Shown piece by piece: positions 53,985 through 63,700 of a DNA stretch of 64,000 nt (positions within the stretch are counted from its first letter, which is position 1; each line of letters opens with the position of its first letter). A program made the translations under genes and the position numbers. The DNA is from Pelagicoccus mobilis (lineage in GTDB: Bacteria; Verrucomicrobiota; Verrucomicrobiia; Opitutales; Opitutaceae), in the NCBI RefSeq assembly GCF_016595505.1, contig NZ_JAENIL010000020.1, positions 1 to 64,000 on the forward strand, read 5' to 3'. The notes beneath the pieces are model-generated. The model searched no databases and had not been told where the DNA came from. It saw only the letters and a list, made by a program, of their open reading frames with translations.

Positions 53985-55373
53985 ATGATTTCCCGACGCG
54001 AATTTCTGAAACAAAGTTCGATAGGCTTCGGCACATTGGCTCTCGGAGGGCTAATGCAACAAGACCTCCTTGGCGCCCAATCCCCTTTGTATCCAAAGAC
54101 TCCCCACTTCGCGCCCAAAGCGAAGAGTGTCATATTCCTCTACATGGACGGCGGGGTTTCCCAGGTCGATAGTTTCGACCCCAAGCCCCAACTCGAAAAG
54201 GAGAACGGCCAAGCGCCAAAATTCAAAGTTGACGCCACCGTTTTCAACAACAACGGAAACCTTCTCAAGAGCCCATGGGAGTTTAATCACTACGGCGAAA
54301 GCGGCCTTCCGATCAGTGACCTCTTCCCGCACATTGGTTCCTGCGCGGACGACCTTTGCGTCATCCGCTCTATGACCGCCCTCTCTCCGAACCACCCAAA
54401 CGCAAACTACGCGCTACACTGCGGACACGTTCTCTCCGGTCGTCCCAGTATGGGAGCATGGGCCTCCTACGGCCTCGGCACACTCAGTCAGAACCTCCCA
54501 AGCTACGTTGTCATCCACGGCGGCCAAGTTCCCGCCGGTGGCATGCAGTGCTTCGGTAGCGGATTCCTTCCCGCCAATCACCAAGGCTCCATTTTCCTCT
54601 CCAAGCATCCGGTCCTCAACAACACTTCGTATCAGGAAAAAAGCGACGCCATCCAACGCAAGAAGCTCCAATTCCTGCACGAAATGGACGGGGACCTAGA
54701 GGCCCGGCTCAGTCACGCCGAAGCCATCGAGTCCGCCATCCAGAACTACGAGCTCGCCTACCGGATGCAGATGGAGGTTCCGGAAGTCACAGACATCAGC
54801 GGTGAAACCAAAGCGACCCAACAGCTCTACGGACTCGATGCCCCTTACAAAAACACCCGCGAGTACGCCGCCCAATGCCTCATGGCTCGTCGCCTCGTGG
54901 AGCGAGGTGTTCGCTTTGTCGAGTTAACCATCAATCCTGGCAACGGAGATCGCTGGGACCAACATTCTGACCTCATCGACGGCCACCAAAAGAATGCAAT
55001 GGCGGTCGACCAACCAATCGCCGGACTGATCAAAGACCTCAAGTCCCGCGGTCTCCTTGACTCCACCTTACTTGTCTTCGCCGGCGAGTTCGGACGCACT
55101 CCCTTCGCTCAAGGCACCAATGGGCGCGATCACAACCCACAAGGCTTTAGTATCTGGATGGCTGGAGGCGGTATCAATGGAGGGACTATTTACGGAGCCA
55201 CCGACGAATATGGTTACCGAGTCATCGAAAACAAAATGAGCGTACACGACCTCCATGCCAACATGCTCCATCTCCTTGGTATTGACCATACCCGCCTCAC
55301 CTACCGATTCAGCGGCCGCGACATTCGCCTCACCGACGTCCATGGTGAGATCATCCCTGAGATCATGGTTTAA
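53985..55373 (+). CDS. DUF1501 protein, Tat-exported (module 2)
   Basis: A 462-residue protein with a classic twin-arginine signal (ISRREFLKQSSIGFGTLALGG). The core matches module 1: IFLYMDGGVSQVDSFDPKP, GEFGRTPFAQGTNGRDHNP and GFSIWMAGGGINGGTIYG. It lies 53 bases after the DUF1553 gene, with the tandem 14-mer between them, and 7 bases before the cytochrome-LRR gene. Confidence 0.9.
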   Translation: MISRREFLKQSSIGFGTLALGGLMQQDLLGAQSPLYPKTPHFAPKAKSVIFLYMDGGVSQVDSFDPKPQLEKENGQAPKFKVDATVFNNNGNLLKSPWEFNHYGESGLPISDLFPHIGSCADDLCVIRSMTALSPNHPNANYALHCGHVLSGRPSMGAWASYGLGTLSQNLPSYVVIHGGQVPAGGMQCFGSGFLPANHQGSIFLSKHPVLNNTSYQEKSDAIQRKKLQFLHEMDGDLEARLSHAEAIESAIQNYELAYRMQMEVPEVTDISGETKATQQLYGLDAPYKNTREYAAQCLMARRLVERGVRFVELTINPGNGDRWDQHSDLIDGHQKNAMAVDQPIAGLIKDLKSRGLLDSTLLVFAGEFGRTPFAQGTNGRDHNPQGFSIWMAGGGINGGTIYGATDEYGYRVIENKMSVHDLHANMLHLLGIDHTRLTYRFSGRDIRLTDVHGEIIPEIMV

Positions 55374-55380
55374 TCAGAAA

Positions 55381-56346
55381 ATGCGTATCTCCTTTTCATC
55401 ACCCACCGCCGCTCTCAGATTCTTCGTGCTCCTTAGTGTTCCTTCGTGGGCAAGCTACACATCAGCCGACATCGACTACTCCACTGAGATCGCACCCATT
55501 CTTGAGCAGTATTGCGTCAGTTGCCACGGGTCCAAGAAACAGAAAAGTGGATACAGGCTCGATAGCTACGCGGCCTTCCTTTCCCCGGGTGACAGTGACG
55601 AAAACCCAATCAATCCTCGCGACCCGATGGGTAGTCCGCTCATGGAATACCTGCTCCTTCCGAAAAGCGACGATTACGCCATGCCCCCCGAGGACGAAGA
55701 TTCCCCCAGCGGAGACGATATTCTAAAAATCGCCCATTGGATTTACCAAGGAGCAAAAGAAGGCGACGCCGAACTCGCCCGTCTCCCCATTGAAGAGCTT
55801 CTAAGCCCTGAAGAGTTCGCTGCAGTTGAGGACCTTCGCTCTCGCGGTGCTATCATCCACAAACGGGGACAAGACGAAGCGACTCTCTTTGTCGATATCC
55901 AATCTCTGGTTACAACGCTCAGCTCCAACGACATCTCTAATCTAGAGAAAATCGCCACTCACACGATTGAGCTCAATCTTGCTAACCTGAGTTCAAGTAA
56001 CATCGATTGGCTCAAATCCTTCACCGAACTTCGTTCTCTAAATCTTCGAAATAGTCAGATTCCCGATGATGCGATCGAAACGCTAAATACATTGAATAAG
56101 CTTCAGACCTTGAATCTCTTTGGGACTAACCTGAACAACAAGGGCCTGGAAACTCTGCTCGTTCCTTTAGCCGGCAAACTCTACGTGGGTCAAACTCGGG
56201 CAAGTCAGTTCGGAATCGAAAGCGCAAAATCAAGAAATCCCAATCGAGCAGTCTACGGCATTCCCAAGCTCGAGGAAGTAAAAGCGATCACAGATAACGC
56301 ACGCAGCAGTTCAAATAGTTTCAACCCAATCCCTGCAGATGGTTAA
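55381..56346 (+). CDS. Cytochrome-LRR protein (module 2)
   Basis: A 321-residue exported protein. ATG at 55381 was chosen; the frame is open upstream within the DUF1501 gene but that part is not coding. It has a signal peptide (about 1-25), a heme motif CVSCH at 45-49, and a [13 protein letters not shown] segment as in PSCyt1. Leucine-rich repeats follow ([40 protein letters not shown]). It resembles the C-terminal part of the module 1 protein without the membrane domain. Its stop overlaps the next start by 8 bases. Confidence 0.8.
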   Translation: MRISFSSPTAALRFFVLLSVPSWASYTSADIDYSTEIAPILEQYCVSCHGSKKQKSGYRLDSYAAFLSPGDSDENPINPRDPMGSPLMEYLLLPKSDDYAMPPEDEDSPSGDDILKIAHWIYQGAKEGDAELARLPIEELLSPEEFAAVEDLRSRGAIIHKRGQDEATLFVDIQSLVTTLSSNDISNLEKIATHTIELNLANLSSSNIDWLKSFTELRSLNLRNSQIPDDAIETLNTLNKLQTLNLFGTNLNNKGLETLLVPLAGKLYVGQTRASQFGIESAKSRNPNRAVYGIPKLEEVKAITDNARSSSNSFNPIPADG

Positions 56347-57103
56347 TACACAAAAACCGCTCCTCGGGAAGGTCGCCCTTGTCACAGGTAGCACAACGGG
56401 CCTCGGTCTCGCGATAGCAGAGGAGCTTGGAGCTCAAGGAGCAACTGTCGCATTGAACTTCCACAGCAACCTTGATCGAGCAGAAAGCGCTCTCGATAAG
56501 TATTTATCACTCGGATACAAAGGAGACCTCTTCAAATCGAATATCTGCAACGAAGGCAGTATCAAAGAACTTGTCTCGGATATAGAATCAAAACTAGGCC
56601 CCATCGATATCCTCGTCCCCAACGCAACCGGGCCCCAACCTCAGCTTCCAATCGAAGAGTACACTTGGGAGATTTACCAAGAGCTGATCGATTTCTTCAT
56701 AAAGAGCCCCTTTCTACTGACCCAATCCGTCGTTCCCCAGATGAAGTCCAAAAAATGGGGGCGTATCGTCAACATCGGCTCGGAAGTTGTCGAAACCGCT
56801 GCACCGAACTTCAGCGCGTACGTATCCGCAAAGGGAGGACAAAAGTCCTGGAGCCAAAGCATGGCAACCGAACTCGCCCCCTTTGGCATCACCGTCAACC
56901 TTGTTTCGCCGGGTTGGATACCAACGGAGCGCCACGCCGACATTCCTCAGGACGCGCTCGACTCTTACAAATCCACAGTTCCAGTTGGCCGTTTGGGAGT
57001 CCCTCAAGATGTAGCCAAGGCAGTCGCCTACCTGTGCGATCCGGCAAGCTCATTTATTACTGGGCAAACCCTTTGCCTCAACGGGGGCCGCAGTCCCTCT
57101 TGA
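56339..57103 (+). CDS. SDR-family oxidoreductase
   Basis: A 254-residue short-chain dehydrogenase. The cofactor motif TGSTTGLG is at 16-23. NAT in VPNATGPQ replaces the usual NNAG. The catalytic Ser lies in NIGSEVVE and the YxxxK pair in [24 protein letters not shown] and [12 protein letters not shown] are typical of classical SDRs. NAD(P)-dependent oxidation of an alcohol, possibly a sugar or sugar acid, is expected. The start overlaps the LRR gene, so it is translationally coupled to module 2. Confidence 0.9.
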   Translation: MVNTQKPLLGKVALVTGSTTGLGLAIAEELGAQGATVALNFHSNLDRAESALDKYLSLGYKGDLFKSNICNEGSIKELVSDIESKLGPIDILVPNATGPQPQLPIEEYTWEIYQELIDFFIKSPFLLTQSVVPQMKSKKWGRIVNIGSEVVETAAPNFSAYVSAKGGQKSWSQSMATELAPFGITVNLVSPGWIPTERHADIPQDALDSYKSTVPVGRLGVPQDVAKAVAYLCDPASSFITGQTLCLNGGRSPS

Positions 57104-57278
57104 TTCTTACACCTAATCGTGAGTCACGCGGATTGCTTGGGAGCTTATAGTTGGCTCGCCCCCTCGCGTTGTACCCGCCCCGACACTATGTAAACAAGGC
57201 ATTCACTGCATCCTAAACACATCTGTTCTTCGTCCCGAATCCGTTCGGGAGTCCTCCAACCTCAACCCACCTCATACA

Positions 57279-57656
57279 ATGAAGACGAAGAAAGAAGATA
57301 TCCCAGTAGCCATGGAAATGGGCGAACTCGTTGCCAGGCTCCTACCCGATCAAGGCGGTATGGACATGTCGTATAACCAATTCCCGAAGGGAACCGACTT
57401 CACTCCATTCCTCAAAGGCCTCGACTGCGACCACTGCCATTGTCCGCACTACGGTTACATCTTTGAAGGCAAGTTTCGCTTCATCTATGACGATGGCTCT
57501 GAAGAGACTTATGAAGAAGGAGACTTCTATTACGCTCCAGCCGGACACACCGCCATCGTCGACGAAGACGTAAAGTTCATCGACCTCAGTCCACATAAAG
57601 AGCACCAGGAGGTCCTCAGTCACGTCGGCAAGGTCATCGAGCAGATGAACGGTTGA
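57279..57656 (+). CDS. Cupin-domain protein
   Basis: A 125-residue single-domain cupin. CDHCHCPHYGYIFEGKF and DDGSEETYEEGDFYYAPAGH give the two cupin motifs with metal-binding His and Glu. It could be a sugar-binding or isomerase-like enzyme. It follows the SDR gene by 175 bases. Confidence 0.8.
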   Translation: MKTKKEDIPVAMEMGELVARLLPDQGGMDMSYNQFPKGTDFTPFLKGLDCDHCHCPHYGYIFEGKFRFIYDDGSEETYEEGDFYYAPAGHTAIVDEDVKFIDLSPHKEHQEVLSHVGKVIEQMNG

Positions 57657-57723
57657 CCGAACGAGACTCCCTCATTGAAACGTTTCGCCTGCAAACTCCT
57701 GTACAGCGAATACGGGAGTTTGC

Positions 57724-58848
57724 ATGGCTCGACGCATGCCCAAACCTCGATCCCGCAAATACCTCCGCAAACTAGCTCCTATCCTCGCTAGCTCTTCGGC
57801 AATCACCGCCGGCTCTATCCAAGAGGAGCCGTGGGGCACTGTTGAAGACAAGCCAGTCTACCTCTACACCCTCACCAACGAAAACGGGATGATCATGAAG
57901 ATCACCAATTTCGGGGGCATCATCACCGAGCTGCATTTTCCGGACCGAAACGGGAAGCTCGATGATGTGGTACTCGGCTTCGATAACCTCGGGGATTACG
58001 TTAAGCCTCATCCAAGCTTTGGCGCTACGATCGGCCGCTTCGCCAACCGTATCGTCAACGGTGAGTTCACCATCGATGGAACGACCTACCAGCTTACCAA
58101 GAACAACGGCAAACACTCCATACACGGAGGCGGCGAATTCCACAAATCGGTTTGGGCGAGCGAACCCGTAACTTCCGATGAAGGAGTCGGAGTGCGCCTC
58201 CGTCACTTCTCGCCAGATGGCAGCAATGGCTATCCAGGCAATCTCGATTCCACTGTCACCTACACGCTCACTCATGACAATTCAGTGCGGGTCGACTTCG
58301 AAGCGACGACCGACAAGCCCACGCACGTGGCGATGACGCAGCACACTTACTTCAACCTAAACGGTGCGAAGGACCTGATCTACGATCAACTACTGCAAGT
58401 CGACGCGACCTTCGTCACCGAGATGGATGAAGACGGAGCACCCACTGGCGTCATCTCAAAAACAGAAGGCAAGCCCTGGGACCTCAAAGAACAAGTGCGT
58501 ATCGGCGACAAGATCCATGACATCCCACTCGTCGGCTATCATCATTGCTACATTCTCGACAAGCCAGTGGGAGAATTCGCAAAGGTCGCCACCCTTATCG
58601 ATCCTCTCTCCGGACGCCAGCTAGACGTGTCTACGACCCAACGAGGCCTTGTTGTCTACGCCTCCAACGGGCTAAGCGACGAGTTCGTGGGCAAATACGG
58701 CATCCGCTACGGTGTTCATAAAGCGATCTGTTTGGAAACCCACGCCCTTCCAGCCTCGCCAGACTACTCCCACTTCCCCTCCACGGTTTTGTATCCGGAG
58801 GACAAGTACCACGAGACGGTCATCTATTCGTTCGGTCTAAGCGAGTGA
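57724..58848 (+). CDS. galM: Aldose 1-epimerase
   Basis: A 374-residue mutarotase. NGKHSIHGG (His131, His134), TQHTYFNL (His207) and LETHALPASP (Glu) are the substrate and catalytic motifs. GRFANRI and NFGGIITELHFPDRNG are also conserved. About 30 N-terminal residues form a basic-hydrophobic stretch, possibly an export signal. It catalyses alpha-beta interconversion of sugars such as galactose or glucose. It sits upstream of the FecI-FecR-receptor set on the same strand. Confidence 0.92.
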   Translation: MARRMPKPRSRKYLRKLAPILASSSAITAGSIQEEPWGTVEDKPVYLYTLTNENGMIMKITNFGGIITELHFPDRNGKLDDVVLGFDNLGDYVKPHPSFGATIGRFANRIVNGEFTIDGTTYQLTKNNGKHSIHGGGEFHKSVWASEPVTSDEGVGVRLRHFSPDGSNGYPGNLDSTVTYTLTHDNSVRVDFEATTDKPTHVAMTQHTYFNLNGAKDLIYDQLLQVDATFVTEMDEDGAPTGVISKTEGKPWDLKEQVRIGDKIHDIPLVGYHHCYILDKPVGEFAKVATLIDPLSGRQLDVSTTQRGLVVYASNGLSDEFVGKYGIRYGVHKAICLETHALPASPDYSHFPSTVLYPEDKYHETVIYSFGLSE

Positions 58849-58944
58849 CCAAGGAGGGCGTCAGCGAAGTTTTCTTCTAGTTAATTTCGCTTGTAGGTGC
58901 GTCTCACTACCGAAGACGCACGCCTAAGCCTTCCTCCACTCCAA

Positions 58945-59484
58945 ATGCCCCCACAGCCCCAGAGCATTTCAGACTGGTTCGAGTCTGAAGTCCGGGTCAA
59001 CGAACCCAGTCTACGTGCCTACTTGAAGCACAAGGTGCCCGAGGGGACGGAGGTCGACGATATTCTACAAGAGACCTACGCGAAGATCATATCGATCCAG
59101 CGAACCAAGCCGATCCTCTCGCCAAGGGGTCTACTTTTCACGATCGCGAAAAATCTGATTCGAGATCTCTTCCGAAAGAAGTACTCTTCGAAAATCATTT
59201 CCTTAGGGGAAATCGACGACAGCTCCGTCTTCAATCTCGAACACACGGCCGTTCCTGAGTTCGCACAAACTGACGAAGTCGAAATTCTGCAGGCCGCCAT
59301 CAGATCGCTCCCTAAAAAATGCCGAGTCATCTTCCTCCTTCGAAACTATGAACGCCTTTCCTACAAACAGATCGCGGAACGCCTGGGCATCTCGGTCAAA
59401 ACAGTGGAGGCCCAATTAGCCATTGGCATCAAGCGTTGCCGCAAGTTCTTCGAAGCCAAAGGGATCATCAACGAGTCACGCTGA
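58945..59484 (+). CDS. ECF sigma factor (FecI-like)
   Basis: A 179-residue sigma-70 factor. ATG at 58945 was chosen; a GTG at 58897 is possible. Region 2 (VDDILQETYAKIISIQ) and region 4 (RSLPKKCRVIFLLRNYERLSYKQIAERLGISVKTVEAQLA) are clear. Loss of a longer N-terminus and the neighbourhood with a FecR gene and an STN receptor fit the FecI type. It should direct transcription of the receptor on a signal from outside. Confidence 0.9.
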   Translation: MPPQPQSISDWFESEVRVNEPSLRAYLKHKVPEGTEVDDILQETYAKIISIQRTKPILSPRGLLFTIAKNLIRDLFRKKYSSKIISLGEIDDSSVFNLEHTAVPEFAQTDEVEILQAAIRSLPKKCRVIFLLRNYERLSYKQIAERLGISVKTVEAQLAIGIKRCRKFFEAKGIINESR

Positions 59485-59500
59485 AGACACTCAAGCGATC

Positions 59501-60559
59501 ATGTTCAACCACGACAACAACGAGCAGGAAGCTAATTCCTTATTCGAACGAGCCGCAGACTGGTTTGTGAAATGCGAACGTGGTTTGAGCCCGGATGAAA
59601 ACGCCCAACTCGAAAGAGAACTCGAACGGGATCCAAAACTGCAAGATGAACTCGACGCGTTTTTCGAATCTCAACAACTGGCCCAAGGCCTATCCCCAGA
59701 TCTCGCAAACGAGCTGCTCGCAGAAGCTCAAGCTACATCAACAGTCTCCACCTGGTGGAAGCATATGGGTGCCATGGCAGCGCTACTCATACTCGGAATC
59801 GGCCTCTTCTTCGCAACGCACCCCATAGATCAGACGACTCATACCGAGGAGTTGGTCGCCACCCAGCAAACGCAAACCCACGTCTTGCCAGATGGTTCAC
59901 TCATTCGTCTAAATTCGGACACTAGAGTCGAGGTCAGTTACTCAGAGCATGAACGAGCCATCCAGCTTCTAAGCGGTGAAGCTCTCTTCGAGGTCGCCAA
60001 AGACAAATCACGCCCCTTCTCCGTATCGATTGGCGAGGTAAAGGTGCTCGCCGTCGGAACCGCTTTTAATATCAAGTTTTCCGATACAATCGATGTGTTC
60101 GTTACCGAGGGAATCGTGAGTATCGATTCGCCCCTCCTACTTGCTCACGACGCCGTTCAAGCTATAGAATCGAATGTGGGCCCATCATCCCCACTCGACC
60201 GGGGGAAGCGTGTGATCCAGGGTCAAAGAGCCGAAGTCATCCACAATGAAAATACGAAGGCTGTTCAATTAAAGGTCACTACCCCAGATCCCCAAACAGT
60301 GAACCAAGCACTTCGCTGGCAACGCTCGCTTTTAACGATCGAAGCGGAAACTCTCGAACAGATTGCCGCTAGCTTCGAACAGAAGACAGGCTACAAGCTC
60401 GTCATCGCTGACCCGAAATTGAAGCAACTCCAGTTCGGCGGTCGATTCCCGAGCGATGACGCGCTCGGGTTTCTCAAGATTTTGAATACCGGATACGGCA
60501 TTCCATGGAAAAAGGGAGCAGAAGGCGAATTCATCATCGGAGAGCCTGATGCAAATTAG
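59501..60559 (+). CDS. FecR-family anti-sigma regulator
   Basis: A 352-residue protein. Residues about 1-85 are cytoplasmic, including ADWFVKCERGLSPDENAQLE. A membrane segment lies at about 88-108. The periplasmic FecR domain (LPDGSLIRLNSDTRVEVSY) follows, then a C-terminal domain at about 285-350 (EQIAASFEQKTGYKLVI...) that receives the signal from the receptor. The start at 59501 lies 16 bases after the sigma gene. It transmits the receptor signal to the sigma factor. Confidence 0.9.
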   Translation: MFNHDNNEQEANSLFERAADWFVKCERGLSPDENAQLERELERDPKLQDELDAFFESQQLAQGLSPDLANELLAEAQATSTVSTWWKHMGAMAALLILGIGLFFATHPIDQTTHTEELVATQQTQTHVLPDGSLIRLNSDTRVEVSYSEHERAIQLLSGEALFEVAKDKSRPFSVSIGEVKVLAVGTAFNIKFSDTIDVFVTEGIVSIDSPLLLAHDAVQAIESNVGPSSPLDRGKRVIQGQRAEVIHNENTKAVQLKVTTPDPQTVNQALRWQRSLLTIEAETLEQIAASFEQKTGYKLVIADPKLKQLQFGGRFPSDDALGFLKILNTGYGIPWKKGAEGEFIIGEPDAN

Positions 60560-60781
60560 AACTTAGCCACAAAAAAACTTATCCAACTTACAGAATAATT
60601 TTTAGGGGATATTGGCGCTAGCTACGACTTCCTGCACGAACCGTGACGCCCTGACAGGCCACCAGCTGAAGTCATTGCTTCTGTGTCTCCAATCTACCCC
60701 AACTCCATTTTTGAACTACAAGAGCAGCCAGTGCGAACTGGCGGTCACTTCGAGTCTCACAAGGACTGTGATTCAAACGAG

Positions 60782-63700
60782 ATGGGCATACGAGACGTCA
60801 TCTTCATAGCGCTCGCATCCAAGCTCGCGATTCACCCCGCACTTGAAGCCGCCCAGAACTCGAACGATCCAAACGGGCTCCTATTGGCCCAATCGATGCG
60901 TTTCGAGATCGGTTCGGCATGGGCGGAAGAGTCGCTACCTCTACTGCTCGCGCAAATTGATCTGCCGGTGATCTACATTCGAAACGAGATCACAGGAATC
61001 AAATTGAATGCGGTGATTGGCGAGTACTCGCCAGCGGAAGCTCTCCATCAACTGACGGCCAACACGGGGCTAGTCGTTATTAAAGACGAGGACTCGGGAA
61101 CTTGGCTCATCAAGCGTCAAGATCCAGAGAGCTCAACATTCACAACGATGAAAGACGGTTCGAATAACCAACAAAACTCATTCGAACCCAATATGGCTAA
61201 TACAAAACCTACCCCTAAAAAACGGCTCGTACAGACAAGCAAAGGTCTGCTCGCGCTTTTGGCAGCTAGCAATGTTGCCGACATCAAAGGACAAGAGAAC
61301 GAAGAAGAAGTCTTCGAACTCAGTCCCTTCTCAGTAACCGGACAAGAAGACTCCGGCTACCGTGCCACCTCCACCCTCGCCGGTACCCGACTGAACACGG
61401 ACCTCAAAAACGTGGGATCGGCGATCTCGGTCCTAACTCAGGAGTTCTTTGAAGACACAGGAGCGACCGACGCAGCAAGCGTATTGTCCTACGCTCTCAG
61501 CACCGAAGTTAGCGGGCCTCAAGGCAACTTCGCCGGCAACACCTACAACTCCAGGGGCAACTCTGCCAACACGAACTCCGTACGTGCAAATCCAGAAGGA
61601 GCCCAACGCGTACGCGGACTCGCCTCCGCGGAGCTTACCCGCAACTATTTCCTAACGGATATCGCATTCGACAGCTACAACACCAGCGCCGTCACCATAA
61701 ATCGCGGCCCGAATTCCCTGCTCTTCGGTATCGGCAGTCCGGGCGGGGTCATCGAGAACTCCCTCAATAAAGCGAGCCTCGGCAGCGACTTCGGAGAAGT
61801 CAGCCTCCGCCTCGGAAAACGCGGAAGCTATCGCGCATCGGTTGACTACAATAAGGTACTGATAGAAGATAAACTCGCCGTTCGATTCGCCGTTCTCGAC
61901 GAAGAGGAAAACTTCCGTCAGGAACCCGCCTTCGAAGAGGATAGCCGCTTCTTCTTCACCTTCGAATCCGTCCTCGCTAAAAACGAAGACTCCGACTTCC
62001 TCGGCAAAACCACCCTTCGCGGCAACTACGAAAACGGCAGCATCGACCGCAACCCGCCGGAAGTCCTCCCGCCTGCAGACGGCCTCAAGGACTGGTTCTC
62101 CACCCCCGATCCAGCAATCCAAGACATCGTGGGTATCGACTGGGCCACTACGCCCGGAGCAGATTGGGCCGTCGACGGGTCCTTCGTCCCGAAGTGGACA
62201 GTCGACTCCGATCGCATCGAAGGATTCCCCGGCGCCTTTCGCGAACCGGCTATCCGAGGTTCCGCTCGCGAACCTTACTTCATATCCGAAGCCGTATACT
62301 TCCAACCAGACGGCACGATCGGGATAGGCATCCCAAGCGCGTCTGATCTTACTGGCGTGCAAGCCCGAATCCTGTACAAGGATGGCGAATACGGACGCGT
62401 TGGCGGAAACCCTCGCACCGACCTCCATTACACTAAGCCATTCGAAGGTGAAAGCTATTCACCCAACTTCGTCGTTCCGGTTATCATGAATCGAAACATA
62501 TTCGATAACCGTAACCACCTGCTTTACGGCAATAGCAGCTTCTCTAACGACGATTTCGAAGCCTACAACCTCACCCTCGAGCAAAGCTTCTTCGGCGGCA
62601 ATGGCGGTTTGGAGATCGCCTTCGACGAGCAGAACTTCGAGCGCGAATCGAGCCTGCCCTTCACAGGCAGCCGCGAATACGCCATCCGCATTGATGTCAG
62701 CGAAAACCTGCCGTACCAGGACGTCCCTAATCCTAATCTCGGTCGCCCTGTCATCGCCACAAACTGGGGCGATATGGATACACGTTCAGTCGATCGGCAA
62801 GCCCTGCGAGCCACCGCCTTCTACCAGCTCGACTTCACTGATCGCGAAGACCCGTTCAAATGGATCGGGAAGCACGTGCTAACCGGATTTTACAGTGAAC
62901 AGGAGATCGACCGTAGGGGCGAAGGCTATATCGGACGCTACGTCGGAGCCGACTTCGACTTCCAAGCTGCCGTCACCCAGCGCACGATCAACAACTTCCG
63001 CAACGGCGCCAATATCATCCAGTACATCGGTCCATCCTACCTGAACGATTCGTCCATCCAATCAAAGGACGACATCCACATCGGCAACATCGCCACCATC
63101 CCCGCCTTCGTCGACGGCGAGGAGTTCAAAGTGGCCTACTTCGACAGCCGGACCCGTACCCACGAAATTGGCCACATCGCCACAAGACGCATCCTGAACA
63201 GTGGCAGTCTTTCCCAAGACAAAATAGATTCGAACGTATTCAGTATTCAAAGCTACCTGCTAAACGGCAATCTAGTCGGCCTAGCCGGTTGGCGCGAAGA
63301 TTCGATCGACAGCTACGAGATTGCTTCCAACGATCGACTCCCCACCGGCGAATACGATCCGGCCAACTTCGTCCTCGGAGACACCCCAGCCTCAGCAGAC
63401 GGCGATACCTTCACATGGAGTCTTGTCGCCCACGTGCCACAGGAACTCCCAGGTAAGTCGAAGCTGAGCTTCCACTACAACGAGTCCGAAAACTTCGCTC
63501 CATCGGGCGTGCGCCGCAATACTCTAGGCGACCTCCTATCCCCGCCAGAAGGCACCACCAAGGAATACGGATTCAGCCTCGATCTCTTGGAGAGCAAGCT
63601 ATTCATTCGCGCCAACTGGTATGAAACGACCAGCGCCAACGCACAGGATAGCGCCGTGCAATCTGCCGCCAATAGCACCCTTTCCAGCCCGCTGTTTTGG

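Noticed and set aside
55255-55380. Upstream extension of the cytochrome-LRR gene
   Set aside because: It overlaps the DUF1501 gene; the ATG at 55381 gives a proper signal peptide.
60612-60809. 66-codon frame between FecR and the receptor
   Set aside because: No protein-like features; it overlaps the receptor start in another frame.
61652-62428. Minus-strand frame of 258 codons inside the receptor gene
   Set aside because: Shadow of the receptor, which has clear plug and STN motifs in the other strand.
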